From Segatella copri (GTDB lineage: Bacteria; Bacteroidota; Bacteroidia; Bacteroidales; Bacteroidaceae): a stretch of 57,678 nucleotides of DNA. The DNA lies in NCBI RefSeq assembly GCF_019127135.1, contig NZ_JAHOEA010000025.1, positions 1 to 57,678 of the forward strand. Reading direction: 5' to 3'. Of this stretch, positions 42,477 through 52,719 are shown piece after piece (the first letter of the stretch is position 1; each line of letters opens with the position of its first letter). Below the pieces are notes generated by a model, which saw only the letters and a list, made by a program, of their open reading frames with translations, did no database searches and was not told the origin of the DNA. The position numbers and the translations under genes were made by a program.

Positions 42477-43427
42477 ATGAAGATACTCATAGCAGATAGT
42501 GGCAGTACCAAGACCGATTGGGCTCTGGTTGATGAACAGGGTAACGTGATGGTTACCTGTAAGACGCAGGGCATCAGTCCGATTCATCAGAGTGATGCCG
42601 AGATATTGGATGTGTTGTGTAAGGAACTTGTTCTGTCAGAGCAGCCTCAGGCGGTTTTCTTTTATGGCAGTGGAGTAACCGAGGCGATGAAGTCTCGCAT
42701 GAAATCACTCTTGCAGCAGTCTTTCCCCGAAGCCAAGGTTGAGGCTGAAGGTGATATGCTGGGAGCAGCCCGTGCCCTGTTTGGCAAGAAACCGGGTATC
42801 GCCTGTATTTTGGGAACCGGTGCCAACAGTTGTCTTTACGATGGAGAGAAGATTGTGATGAACACTCCTCCGTTGGGATATATCCTGGGCGATGAGGGTA
42901 GTGGGGCAGTAATCGGCAAACTTTTCCTCAATGGTATCTTCAAGGGCACATTGCCTGTATCGCTAAAGAATAAATATCTTGCCTGGTCGGGCTTGGATTA
43001 TCCTACTATTATTAATAAGGTGTACAGACAGCCGCTTGCCAATCGCTTCCTGGCTTCCATCTGTCCTTTTATCTCAGAACAGATAGCAGAAGGTGAGAAA
43101 CATGAGAATGGAACCGACGAACTGAACGAAGCGATGGCTCTCTATCGTATGATATTGGAGAGCTTCAATCAGTTCTATGCAAAGAATCTCACACCTTATA
43201 TTAAATATGTCAAGGCGAGCACCGAAGATATAAGTCAGTTGGAGCCAGGCATGAAGGCATGGCATTCATCCTTGGAAGAAGAAATCCCGATGCTTGGTTT
43301 TGTTGGAAGCATAGCTCATTACTTTGAATCACCTTTGAGAAATGTGATGGAGGATGAGTTTCATCTCAAGATTTCCCAGATATTGAAAGCTCCGATGCCG
43401 GGGTTGATAAAATATCATATTAATTAA
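42477..43427 (+). CDS. BadF/BadG-type ATPase, N-acetylglucosamine kinase-like
   Basis: This 316-residue protein belongs to the actin/hexokinase-like ATPase superfamily: phosphate-1 loop ADSGSTKTDWALVDEQG, a middle GSGVTEAM segment, ILGTGANSCLYDGE and GYILGDEGSGAVIGK. In Bacteroidota such proteins are usually annotated as N-acetylglucosamine kinases that feed amino-sugar or peptidoglycan recycling. Substrate specificity is not certain. It is a single-gene transcript between mscS and the PUL, with its own promoter and a perfect terminator. Confidence 0.85.
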   Translation: MKILIADSGSTKTDWALVDEQGNVMVTCKTQGISPIHQSDAEILDVLCKELVLSEQPQAVFFYGSGVTEAMKSRMKSLLQQSFPEAKVEAEGDMLGAARALFGKKPGIACILGTGANSCLYDGEKIVMNTPPLGYILGDEGSGAVIGKLFLNGIFKGTLPVSLKNKYLAWSGLDYPTIINKVYRQPLANRFLASICPFISEQIAEGEKHENGTDELNEAMALYRMILESFNQFYAKNLTPYIKYVKASTEDISQLEPGMKAWHSSLEEEIPMLGFVGSIAHYFESPLRNVMEDEFHLKISQILKAPMPGLIKYHIN

Positions 43428-43436
43428 GCAATTTTT

Positions 43437-43475
43437 GCACCAAAATGTATTTTATGCTACATTTTGGTGCTTTTT
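43437..43475 (+). terminator. Terminator after the BadF-type kinase gene
   Basis: GCACCAAAATGTA (43437-43449) pairs perfectly with TACATTTTGGTGC (43458-43470), followed by TTTTT. Confidence 0.9.
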
Positions 43476-43542
43476 CGTTAAAAAATGTAGGTTGCGCAAC
43501 ATTTTATACGTAATTGATTAACCAAAACATACCCCATTGTGT

Positions 43543-43562
43543 CTGTTTTTTATCTATCTTTG
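43543..43562 (+). promoter_or_regulatory. susC promoter (-7 box with CTGTTTTTT upstream element)
   Basis: TATCTTTG (43555-43562) is the -7 box. CTGTTTTTT (43543-43551) lies three bases upstream and recurs at the same spacing before the second GH5 gene. No -33 TTTG is seen. The untranslated leader to susC would be about 150 nt. The remaining spacer 43428-43716 shows nothing else apart from the terminator. Confidence 0.5.
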
Positions 43563-43716
43563 CCCCCGAAAAGTAAATGTAAACAACGATAAATCGAGGC
43601 AATCCTCATAACCGAGGCTTATACCTTATTTATATAAAGGCAATATTCGACCTATGTTACATAGGCCCTATATTACACCTAGAAGCAACAATTATTAATT
43701 TAAACCTAAAGTAATT

Positions 43717-46700
43717 ATGAGAAAAACATCTCAGAAATTCTCGCAGAGCCACATGCTCTGCAAAGTTGCTCTGGTAGCCATCATGTTGGTGTTCCAGGCA
43801 ATGTTAGGAATCGGAGCGGGTGTCCTCAATGCTCAGACGGTTAAGGGTACTGTCATCTCTGGCAGTGACAATGAACCATTGATTGGTGCAAGTGTCATGG
43901 TGCAGGGTACAAAGACGGGTGCCGTTACTGACCTGGATGGTAACTTTACCATTGAAGCAAAGAATGGACAAACACTCGAAGTTTCGTATCTTGGCTTTAT
44001 CACCCAAAAGATTAAAGTTACAGGTTCGACAATCAACGTAACCTTAAATGAAGACAAGCAGTCACTTGATGAAGTTGTCGTAGTAGGTTACGGTGTTCAG
44101 AAGAAAAAGCTGGTGACGGGTGCTAACATCAACGTGAAGGGTGATGACATCGCCAAGTTGAACACTTCCAATCCGCTTCAGGCGCTCCAGGGACAGACTC
44201 CTGGTATGAGCATCATCTCAACATCCGGTCAGCCGGGTTCCGGTTTGAAGGTAAACATCCGTGGTATGGGTACCGTGAGTGGTTCTGATCCGCTTTACAT
44301 CATTGATGGTGTACGTGGTGACATCGCTTCTCTGAATCCTGCCGATATCGAAAGCATTGATGTGCTGAAGGATGCGGCATCGGCTGCCATCTATGGTTCG
44401 CAGTCGGCCAATGGTGTGGTTCTGATTACTACCAAGAGTGGTAAGGAAGGCCGTGCCGTGGTTAGCTTCGACGGCTATGTGGGTTGGCAGAACAAGCCAC
44501 GCAGCATTGATATGCTCAATGCCAGTGAGTATATGACTATTCTGGATGAGGCTGCCATCAACTCGGGTAAGAACGCCTACGACTGGAGTAAATACAAGAG
44601 TATCTATGATGCCAATGGCGATTTGATTGACACCGACTGGGTAGATCAGATGTTTGTGAAGAATGCCAAAACTTCTTCTTATAATATAGGTGTAAATGGC
44701 GGTAGCAAGACTGCCAATTATGCCATGACGCTGGGTTATATGAACCAGGAAGGTATTGTTGGCGGCAAGGACGTCAGCAATTATGAACGTTACAACTTCC
44801 GTGTCAATTCCGACTGGAAGGTGAAGGACTGGTTGAAGGTGGGTGAGCAGATCAGTTTCATCTATACCCAGAATACGGGTATCGCTGTGGGCAATGCTTA
44901 CAACAACACTCTGCGCAGTGCCTTCAATACCTCTCCATTGTCGCCAGTCTATAGCGACAACAACAAGTATGATTCTCCTTTTAATGATACCAGCAACAGC
45001 GACTGGTATAATGCCGATGGCAACCCATACGGCTTGATGATGACGAACAATAACAATCAGTCGAATGCAGCCCGTTTCACCGGTAATGTGTATGCGGAGA
45101 TTGAGCCTATCAAGAACTTGAAGTATCGCACCGTAGTAGGTTACGAATATTATGCAAGCGATTACCGTTCGTTTACTCCTCTCTATCAGTTCTCTATCTA
45201 TAGCTACAACACAGCCAACCGTACCAGTGTGAACCAGAATATGGGACATAACTGGCAGTTGACCTGGACCAACACCCTGTCTTACGACTTCAAGGTAAAG
45301 GATCATAGCTTCACAGCCTTGGCAGGTATGGAGTCCTGGCGCTTTGATGGCGTAGGCGTAAGTGCATCCAATGCCACCCTGAAGAGTGGCTTTGCCGACT
45401 GGAACCATGCTTATGTAAGCAATGGTACCGCTGCCACCGCTACCGATGGTCTGGGTGCCAGCGGTGCTCCTTCTCTGTCACAGCGCATGGTGAGCTACTT
45501 TGGTCGTGTAAGCTGGAACTGGAAGGAAACCTATATGGCAACAGCTACCCTGCGTGCCGATGCTTCTTCTAAGTTTGCCCGTGGCAACCGCTGGGGCTAC
45601 TTCCCTTCTGTTTCTGCCGGTTGGATTGTAACCAATGAAAAATGGGTGAAGCCTCTGCTCAAGGTGCTTGATTATGCCAAGGTGCGTGCAAGCTGGGGAC
45701 AGGTTGGTAACCAGAATATTGGCGACCTGATGTTTATTTCTCCTATCTCAACATCGGGCGCTTACTATAACTTCGGTACGGCTTTGGGTGCTGACGGACA
45801 GTCAAATTACTATGGTGCTTACGAAAGCCGTCTGTCTAACGAGAATGTGAAGTGGGAAACTTCAGAGCAGTTGGACTTCGGTTTGGATTTGCGTCTCCTG
45901 GGCAAGCTGAATGTCAACATCGACTGGTATAAGAAGACCACCAAAGACTGGTTGCTGGTTAAGCCTATCCCAGGCACAGCCGGTACGGGAGCCCCTTATT
46001 TCAATGGAGGTGACGTAGAGAATACCGGTATAGAAATCGGTTTGGGCTGGAACGACAACATTGGTAGAGATTTCAACTACTATGTGAATGTCAACGGTGC
46101 CTATAATAAGAATAAGGTGGGAAGCATCCCTACATCCGATGGTATCATTCATGGTACCGATGGTAATGGTCAGCTCTATGATAACTCTACCGAGTTCTAC
46201 CGTTGCAGCAATGGCGAACCAATCGGTTACTTCTGGGGTTACAAGACCGCTGGTATCTTCCAGAACCAGAAAGAAATCAACGAGTGGGTAGCGGCAGGCA
46301 ATGGCGTACTTCAGGGGTCTTCTGTAAAACCAGGCGATGTGAAGTATTACGATGTCAACCACGATGGTACCATCAATGATGCCGACAAGGTAAACCTGGG
46401 CAATGGTATGCCAGACTTTACCTATGGTTTCTCACTCGGCTTCGGCTACAAGGGACTCGACTTCTCTGTAACCGCCAACGGTTCTGTAGGCAACGACATC
46501 GTTCAGAGCTACCGCAATGTAGGTGCCAAGACTGCCAACTACACTTCAGCTATTCTGCAGCGCTGGACAGGTGAGGGAACATCCAACAAATATCCACGTG
46601 TAACAGAGACCAATGTGAACTATCAGTTCTCCGACCTCTTTATCCAGGATGGTGACTTCCTGAGAATCAGCAACATCACCTTAGGTTATGATTTTGCCAA

Positions 46701-46890
46701 GCTGCTTCATCAGAAGTTCGTATCTCAGGCCCGTTTGTACTTCCAGGTTCAGAATGCGTTTACCTTTACCAAGTATGACGGCATGGACCCAGAAATCGGT
46801 TATGGTGTCAATAGTTGGGCATCAGGCGTAGATTTGGGTTACTATCCACGTCCACGTACCTTCATGGTAGGTTTGAATCTTAAGTTCTAA
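43717..46890 (+). CDS. susC: SusC-family TonB-dependent outer-membrane transporter
   Basis: This 1057-residue protein imports oligosaccharides with its SusD lid. A signal peptide (to about residue 40, AQTVKG) is followed by a carboxypeptidase-regulatory-like domain (GTVISGSDNEPLIGASVMV). The TonB box region and plug follow (LDEVVVVGYGVQKKKL, LQGQTPGMSI, GVVLITTKSG), then a 22-strand barrel ending FMVGLNLKF. It heads a PUL with SusD, two glycan-binding proteins and three GH5 enzymes. Confidence 0.97.
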   Translation: MRKTSQKFSQSHMLCKVALVAIMLVFQAMLGIGAGVLNAQTVKGTVISGSDNEPLIGASVMVQGTKTGAVTDLDGNFTIEAKNGQTLEVSYLGFITQKIKVTGSTINVTLNEDKQSLDEVVVVGYGVQKKKLVTGANINVKGDDIAKLNTSNPLQALQGQTPGMSIISTSGQPGSGLKVNIRGMGTVSGSDPLYIIDGVRGDIASLNPADIESIDVLKDAASAAIYGSQSANGVVLITTKSGKEGRAVVSFDGYVGWQNKPRSIDMLNASEYMTILDEAAINSGKNAYDWSKYKSIYDANGDLIDTDWVDQMFVKNAKTSSYNIGVNGGSKTANYAMTLGYMNQEGIVGGKDVSNYERYNFRVNSDWKVKDWLKVGEQISFIYTQNTGIAVGNAYNNTLRSAFNTSPLSPVYSDNNKYDSPFNDTSNSDWYNADGNPYGLMMTNNNNQSNAARFTGNVYAEIEPIKNLKYRTVVGYEYYASDYRSFTPLYQFSIYSYNTANRTSVNQNMGHNWQLTWTNTLSYDFKVKDHSFTALAGMESWRFDGVGVSASNATLKSGFADWNHAYVSNGTAATATDGLGASGAPSLSQRMVSYFGRVSWNWKETYMATATLRADASSKFARGNRWGYFPSVSAGWIVTNEKWVKPLLKVLDYAKVRASWGQVGNQNIGDLMFISPISTSGAYYNFGTALGADGQSNYYGAYESRLSNENVKWETSEQLDFGLDLRLLGKLNVNIDWYKKTTKDWLLVKPIPGTAGTGAPYFNGGDVENTGIEIGLGWNDNIGRDFNYYVNVNGAYNKNKVGSIPTSDGIIHGTDGNGQLYDNSTEFYRCSNGEPIGYFWGYKTAGIFQNQKEINEWVAAGNGVLQGSSVKPGDVKYYDVNHDGTINDADKVNLGNGMPDFTYGFSLGFGYKGLDFSVTANGSVGNDIVQSYRNVGAKTANYTSAILQRWTGEGTSNKYPRVTETNVNYQFSDLFIQDGDFLRISNITLGYDFAKLLHQKFVSQARLYFQVQNAFTFTKYDGMDPEIGYGVNSWASGVDLGYYPRPRTFMVGLNLKF

Positions 46891-46908
46891 TTTAAAGGAG
46901 ATATCATT

Positions 46909-48609
46909 ATGAAGACAAATAAAATAAAGATAGCCGCTTTGGGTATTTTGGCTATGGGAGGTCTGGCATCTTGCAGCGACAGTTGGCTGGATGTGGCTTC
47001 CAAGACAGAATCAAATTCCGGCAATTTCTATAAGAGTCAGGAAGATGGACTTCGCTCGCTCTATGCCTGCTACGATGGTTGGCAGCGTACCGTTTCAGAT
47101 GGTCCTTCGTTCACCGTCTATCAGTTGACCGAGACGATGAGTGATGAGTGCTTTGGCGGTACGGGTAACACCGATGGCCGCAACACGCAGATTCTCGACC
47201 GTTTCGACATGAATCAGGCACCGTCTTATACCGATATGCACGAAACCTTGTGGAAGAGCTATTATGCAGCCATCTTCCGCTGCAATGAGTTTATCGATAA
47301 GGGTGAAGGCATTACCTGGGATGATGAGAATGCAAAGAACACCTATCTGGGTGAGGCTCATGCTCTTCGTGCCTTGTGCTATTTCGATATGCTTCGCCTT
47401 TGGGAGAATATTCCGTTGCTGGAACATGCCACCAGCGAAGTGGTTCCTCAGGCTGCTCCTGACTCTGTATATAGTCTGGTATTCAGAGATTTGAAGTATG
47501 CCATCGAGCATATTCCTGCCAATGCCTATCCTAAGAAGGATGCGGCTACCAACGATGGACATATCACCAAGTATGGTGCCGAGGCAATTCTGGCTCGCGC
47601 ATACCTCTTCTATAGTGGCTATTATGGCAAGGAGCCTGATCAGCTGGGCTTGACCAAGGCGGATGCCCTGGCAGCCTGCGAGGATATCATCTCCAGTGGC
47701 GAGTTCAGTCTGGTACCTCGATTCAGAGATTTGTGGCCAGCTTCTGCTGATGACAAGAGCGGTGACCACGTAGGACTTTGGGCACATGAGAACTCTTCCT
47801 GGGCTGGTCCTGGAAACCCAGAGACCATACTCTCGATGAAGTTCAACTACACAGCCGATTATAATGGCAACAATGATGGTAACCGTTTCCAGGTAATGAT
47901 AGGAATGCGTACCGGTAGTCTGGTTTACGAAGGCTATGGCCAGGGTTGGGGTGCATGCACTGTTACACCATCCATTGCTTCAGCCTATGCTACGGGTGAT
48001 ACCCGCCGTTCAGCCTCTATCATCGATGCTTCACAGTTGAAGGATTACGAGAACACCTATCTTGCCGACCAGCGTGAATACACCGGATATTTCGTTAAGA
48101 AATATACCCCTTTGTCTAAGCACGAAACTGCTGGTGATGGCAAGTTGCAGCATTACACGGAAACAGTGGGTGCAGGCGATTTCCAAATCAGTCAGTTCCA
48201 GGATTGGGTCCTCGTCCGTTACGCCGATGTCCTGTTGATGGCAGCAGAGTTGGGCAGTCCTAATGCCCAGTCTTACTTCGACCAGGTTCGCAAGCGTGCT
48301 TATACCGAGGATGATGGCACCACCCTGAGTGGCAACTATTCTCAGCAGACAGCCACCAAGGAGAACATCCTGAAAGAGCGCAAGCTTGAGTTTGCCTTCG
48401 AGGGAATCCGCTATTGGGATCAGCTCCGTCAGGGCGTGGAGCAGGCAGCCAGGGAGATTGCCGGTTCCTGGGAAGTGAAGGATGGCGGCGAGAAAACCAC
48501 CGTATCCATCAGTGCCGAGAATATCATCAAGAAACGTGGTTTGATTCAGATTCCTATCACCGAGATCGGACTTTCTCATGGTCTCCTGAAGCAGAATCCA
48601 GGTTGGTAA
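46909..48609 (+). CDS. susD: SusD-family outer-membrane glycan-binding lipoprotein
   Basis: This 566-residue lipoprotein (Cys22 in LASCSDSWL) has the SusD pattern: a TPR-like helical scaffold with AEAILARAYLFYSGYY, and the C-terminal RagB segment ERKLEFAFEGIRYWDQLRQG. It binds glycan at the cell surface and forms a lid on SusC. It starts 18 bp after the susC stop, so the two are translated from one transcript. Confidence 0.97.
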   Translation: MKTNKIKIAALGILAMGGLASCSDSWLDVASKTESNSGNFYKSQEDGLRSLYACYDGWQRTVSDGPSFTVYQLTETMSDECFGGTGNTDGRNTQILDRFDMNQAPSYTDMHETLWKSYYAAIFRCNEFIDKGEGITWDDENAKNTYLGEAHALRALCYFDMLRLWENIPLLEHATSEVVPQAAPDSVYSLVFRDLKYAIEHIPANAYPKKDAATNDGHITKYGAEAILARAYLFYSGYYGKEPDQLGLTKADALAACEDIISSGEFSLVPRFRDLWPASADDKSGDHVGLWAHENSSWAGPGNPETILSMKFNYTADYNGNNDGNRFQVMIGMRTGSLVYEGYGQGWGACTVTPSIASAYATGDTRRSASIIDASQLKDYENTYLADQREYTGYFVKKYTPLSKHETAGDGKLQHYTETVGAGDFQISQFQDWVLVRYADVLLMAAELGSPNAQSYFDQVRKRAYTEDDGTTLSGNYSQQTATKENILKERKLEFAFEGIRYWDQLRQGVEQAAREIAGSWEVKDGGEKTTVSISAENIIKKRGLIQIPITEIGLSHGLLKQNPGW

Positions 48610-48635
48610 TTCTAACTTTTTAAAGTATTGGTTTT

Positions 48636-50537
48636 ATGAAGATTATAAATAAAATATATTCGCTTTTGGCAGCTGTCATGATTCTCATCATGGCGAGCTG
48701 CTCTCCAGACGAGTTTGATCTGGGCGATAAGAACTTGTCTTCTGAGGATTTGGCAGAGAACATCGCCTTCACGATTACTCACGACGAAAGCAATCCTAAT
48801 ATCGTCAAGTTCAAGAGTCTGTTGCCATCGAGCTATTCGGTGGTCTTTGATACGCCTCAGGGACGTTTCCAGCAGGATGAGGTGAGCCTGAAGATTCCTT
48901 TCAATGGTACCTATCAGGCACGTGTCGGTGTTGAAACCCGCGGCGGTTTCCTCTGGGGACCCTACGCCGAGTTCAAGGTAGATGATTTCTGTGCCGAATT
49001 CGTTACCGATCCTCTTTGGACCTACCTGAGCGGAGGTGTAGGCAAATCGAAGCGATGGAAGTTGGATATCGATGCCAATACCATCACCAAGCATTCTGAC
49101 CTCTGGGCAGGTCCGCTCGGATTCTGGGGTATGGATGATGACTGGAGTACCTGTATGATGGGACAGATCGCTTCTGCCGGCGACCATTGGAACTGGACTC
49201 CTGATATCGCAGGCAACTCCTGGGTGATGTCGGCTATCGACTATGGTTATATGGAGTTCGACCTGATTGGCGGTGCCCATGTCACCGTATATAATGCTGA
49301 GACAGGTGAGACCCTTAAGGGTACTTACATGCTGGATACAGACAATCATACCATCACCTTCTCGGATGCGGAGCTGCTCCACAATTCGGGACATGACCAG
49401 GTTGCTACCAACTGGCGTAGCGGACTGAAACTGATGGGACTTGCCGACGACCGTTTGCAGATAGCAACAGTTCGAGACAATTCTGATGAGGGCAAGTGCT
49501 TGCTTTGCTACAACTTCGTTTCAGAGGAATACTGGGACAATTGGACTCCTTCCGCGCCAGAGAACACCCAGGTGAAGCCAACGCTGATGACAGACTGGCG
49601 CGACTGGGTAGAGCAGAAGACCAATAAGGAAATCACCTACAAGTTGGCTAACCCTGATAATGAAGAGGGACGGCAGTTTGACTATTGCAACCTCGACGGT
49701 AGTGCCAAGGGCATTCAGCTTACAGCAGCTAGTGGTATCGAGGATGCAACCCTCGTGATGAACAGCGAGTCAAAGAGTTATATCTATACCGCTCCTGATG
49801 GAAGTCAGGTTTCTGGTAAATATACCTTGACCGATGAGGGCGTATTCACCTTCGACAAGGGCTTCGGAAATACCCAGCTTTCTGCAACGGGCAATTACAA
49901 CATGCATGCCAATGCCGACAACACCCTGCGCATCCTGAAAGTCAGCAAGGATGATTATACCGGACATCTGAAGGATCTGTGGCTCGGTAGCCAGTGTCTT
50001 GATGACCAGGGCAATCTCTATCAGTATCAGGCATACCACTGGGTAGCCCAGAGCGCAAGTTCTGCATCAGGTCCTAAGTATAAGGCAAACCTCTTCTTCA
50101 ACAACTCCGGTTGGGGCTGGAAGCACGATGGCGATATCGCCAACTATATGAGCACCAATGTGTTCATCACAGGCGATGGCGACTATTCCTTGAAGTTTGA
50201 GGGTGCAGAGAGCAATCCATATCTTCTCTACATCGACGTCAACAAGATTCTGAAGGACAATCCAAACTGCGATATCACCATCAAGAGCATCAAGGTAGAT
50301 GGCAAGAGTGTTGATTTTGATGATACACTCATCCCAAGAGGATATACAGATGACGACCCAAGTACCAACTCCTTCCGTCGTTATGTATTGAACCCATGGG
50401 GACCTGCCGCATGCTTCAAGTTTGATTCCGGCAAAAATGAGTTTACCGACTTCAAGTGTTCTTCAAGCATCGAAGTGGTTATCACCGTGAAGATGGATAC
50501 AGGTGCTCCTGTAGTGACACCATCAGAGGGTAAATAA
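48636..50537 (+). CDS. Surface glycan-binding lipoprotein (SusE-position)
   Basis: This 633-residue lipoprotein (Cys22, MASCSPDEFDL) sits directly after susD, where surface glycan-binding proteins usually lie. After a short Ig-like domain (about 35-110) it has aromatic-rich segments (GFWGMDDDWSTCMMGQIAS and WNWTPDIAGNSWVM). Near residue 505 a beta-sandwich-like module contains ITGDGDYSLKFEG. The same GDGxY pattern occurs twice in the next gene's product. The many Trp residues fit carbohydrate stacking. It has no enzyme motif. The exact ligand is unknown. Confidence 0.8.
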   Translation: MKIINKIYSLLAAVMILIMASCSPDEFDLGDKNLSSEDLAENIAFTITHDESNPNIVKFKSLLPSSYSVVFDTPQGRFQQDEVSLKIPFNGTYQARVGVETRGGFLWGPYAEFKVDDFCAEFVTDPLWTYLSGGVGKSKRWKLDIDANTITKHSDLWAGPLGFWGMDDDWSTCMMGQIASAGDHWNWTPDIAGNSWVMSAIDYGYMEFDLIGGAHVTVYNAETGETLKGTYMLDTDNHTITFSDAELLHNSGHDQVATNWRSGLKLMGLADDRLQIATVRDNSDEGKCLLCYNFVSEEYWDNWTPSAPENTQVKPTLMTDWRDWVEQKTNKEITYKLANPDNEEGRQFDYCNLDGSAKGIQLTAASGIEDATLVMNSESKSYIYTAPDGSQVSGKYTLTDEGVFTFDKGFGNTQLSATGNYNMHANADNTLRILKVSKDDYTGHLKDLWLGSQCLDDQGNLYQYQAYHWVAQSASSASGPKYKANLFFNNSGWGWKHDGDIANYMSTNVFITGDGDYSLKFEGAESNPYLLYIDVNKILKDNPNCDITIKSIKVDGKSVDFDDTLIPRGYTDDDPSTNSFRRYVLNPWGPAACFKFDSGKNEFTDFKCSSSIEVVITVKMDTGAPVVTPSEGK

Positions 50538-50565
50538 GATTAGAAACTTTAATGTGGATTAGATT

Positions 50566-52695
50566 ATGAAAATGAAATATTTAGCAGGTGTGATGCTGCT
50601 GATGGCCGGTCTTTGCTCGCTCTCTTCCTGTAGCGATGATGATGACTACTCTGCAGCCACAGGAAATGTGATTAGCACCATTGAGACGGGAGATGCTTCT
50701 GTTACTGCTATTTCGGCAGTAGTCAGCGGCAAGGTCTTGGACTTGAGTAAGCAGGATGCAGGTGCCTATGCGGTAGGTGTTGTTTACGGTACCAACCCCG
50801 ATCCTACCACAGCCGGTACCAAGCAGCCAGGCGTTATTGATGCCGAAGGTAATGTAACCGTTACTCTCTCGGGATTGACCAAGGGTAATACCTATTATTA
50901 TGCCACCTACGTACAGTTGCAGGGCATAGTAACCAAGTTTGGTGAGGTGAAGAGCTTCGTGGCTACCGATGCCCAGATTGCTACAGCCGGAGCCACGGAT
51001 GTTACGGCTACCAAGGCTACCCTGAGTGCTACAGCCAATGGCTTGGAAGGCATCCTGATAGAGGGAGAGACCCAGATGAACTATGGTTTCAAGATTTCAA
51101 CCTCTGAGGCAGATGTAGAGAATGGTATCAATTATCCAATCTCTGCCAGTGCCAAGACCATCAGTCAACGTGTGGAAGGTTTGCTTCCTGGAACTACTTA
51201 CTATTATACATCATATTTCGAGTTGGGCGATGGTTTTGTCTATGGTGAGACCAAGAGCTTTACCACTCCTGCTCAGACAATGGAATATGTTGACTTGGGT
51301 TTGAGCATCCTTTGGGCTAAATGCAACCTGGGTGCAGAATCAGAGGAAGAGACAGGTACCCTTCTGGGCTATGGTGATTTGACTGGTGTGAATCAGAGTA
51401 CTTATCTCATCGATTACAATACAGTGGAAGATATCGCCGGTACGGATAAGGATATCTTGAAGAAGGTGAACGTGGATGCGGGTGCCTTGATGCGCAGTTC
51501 TACTCCTACAGCTGATCAGATGAGTGAGTTGATTGCCAATACCACTCAGACAGAAGTTGAGGTGAAGGGCGTGAAGGGTATCAGATTTACTGCAGCCAAT
51601 GGCAACAGCATCTTTATGCCTTACACCGGTTACCGCAATGGAACTGCCAAGGTAGGTGAGGGCAACCAGGGCTTGTATTGGAGCGGCAATAACTATAGCA
51701 TCGCTACGGATTATAGCCAGACGCTCAATCTGAGCAATGGTACTGCTTCATCTGGTGTTTCGGCCCGCAACCTGGGCTTGGCGATTCGTCCTGTTCGTAT
51801 GTCACCTGAGTTGAAGGTTGATAATTCCAAATTGGTTGTCGGTGACCTTGAAAATAATGGTAGAATCCGTATCGAGATTTTCAACCAGTATGGTTCTACG
51901 GGCAGCAATCCTGGCATCAACCAGGCTCAGATTAAGTTTACCAAGAACATGGTGGTTACTTTCCGTCTTTCTGGTTTGACAGATAACATGAAGGAAGGTG
52001 CGGGCAGTCATGTGGCTGGTTTGGAATATGGTGATGCTTCTTGGGATCCAAGTCGCTGGTCAGCCTTTGATAATTCCAAGTATGATGCCAACGTTACTGG
52101 CGATGGTCTCTATACGGTTTGGATGGAGACAGGTGGTGCCGAGGCAGAAGGTGCAGCGGTATTCTGTGTGGATATCAACAATCTGGCAGCTGATGCCATC
52201 GATGCATCCAAGATTACTGCAGAGATTGTGAGCATCAAGTTTGATGTGGATCCTGAATTCTCTATGGATTTCTCCAAGACAGAGTTCGTCAACAAGGATG
52301 GCAAGGGCACAGACGGTCGCATTGAAATCTACAATGAGTATGGTAATACCAAGGCAAATGGAGTGGATGCTTCAGCCTTGTCATTCACTGGTAATCTGAT
52401 TGTCAACTTTACCATCACAGGTATCGACGGCAACCTGAAGGATTCTGCTTCCAAGAACTACAAGACAGAACTTTCTTATGCCACACCTAGCTGGTATCCT
52501 AGCTACTGGGGCGGTTCTGAATTCGGTCGCACTTATGTGAAGGGCGATGGCACCTACGAGGTTTCCGCTTCTTTGGCAGATAAGTGCTCGGGTGCAGTGG
52601 TTTGGTCCATCGAACTCTACGATTTGTGGAAAGACCTGGTTGATCCTACTCAGGTTAAGGTTAAGATTAATCATGTCTTGACTCCAAGTAAGTAA
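50566..52695 (+). CDS. Multidomain surface glycan-binding lipoprotein
   Basis: This 709-residue lipoprotein (Cys22, LSSCSDDDD) is modular. Residues 40-230 hold two fibronectin-type-III-like repeats ending KSFVATDA and KSFTTPAQ. Residues 240-420 are a YVDLGLSILWAKCNLGA-type domain known from Bacteroidota surface proteins. Residues 425-709 are two tandem beta-sandwich, CBM-like modules with matching segments: GRIRIEIFNQYG and GRIEIYNEYGNT, ASWDPSRWSAF and PSWYPSYWGG, VTGDGLYTVWME and VKGDGTYEVSAS. The paired Trp-rich strips are likely glycan sites. No catalytic residues were seen. Confidence 0.8.
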   Translation: MKMKYLAGVMLLMAGLCSLSSCSDDDDYSAATGNVISTIETGDASVTAISAVVSGKVLDLSKQDAGAYAVGVVYGTNPDPTTAGTKQPGVIDAEGNVTVTLSGLTKGNTYYYATYVQLQGIVTKFGEVKSFVATDAQIATAGATDVTATKATLSATANGLEGILIEGETQMNYGFKISTSEADVENGINYPISASAKTISQRVEGLLPGTTYYYTSYFELGDGFVYGETKSFTTPAQTMEYVDLGLSILWAKCNLGAESEEETGTLLGYGDLTGVNQSTYLIDYNTVEDIAGTDKDILKKVNVDAGALMRSSTPTADQMSELIANTTQTEVEVKGVKGIRFTAANGNSIFMPYTGYRNGTAKVGEGNQGLYWSGNNYSIATDYSQTLNLSNGTASSGVSARNLGLAIRPVRMSPELKVDNSKLVVGDLENNGRIRIEIFNQYGSTGSNPGINQAQIKFTKNMVVTFRLSGLTDNMKEGAGSHVAGLEYGDASWDPSRWSAFDNSKYDANVTGDGLYTVWMETGGAEAEGAAVFCVDINNLAADAIDASKITAEIVSIKFDVDPEFSMDFSKTEFVNKDGKGTDGRIEIYNEYGNTKANGVDASALSFTGNLIVNFTITGIDGNLKDSASKNYKTELSYATPSWYPSYWGGSEFGRTYVKGDGTYEVSASLADKCSGAVVWSIELYDLWKDLVDPTQVKVKINHVLTPSK

Positions 52696-52719
52696 TCATA
52701 CGTATTATTTTGATATTCT

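Noticed and set aside
44218..45408. 396-codon open frame antisense to susC
   Set aside because: Antisense of a clear SusC barrel; composition (Ile/Val/Thr/His-rich) is typical of a shadow frame.
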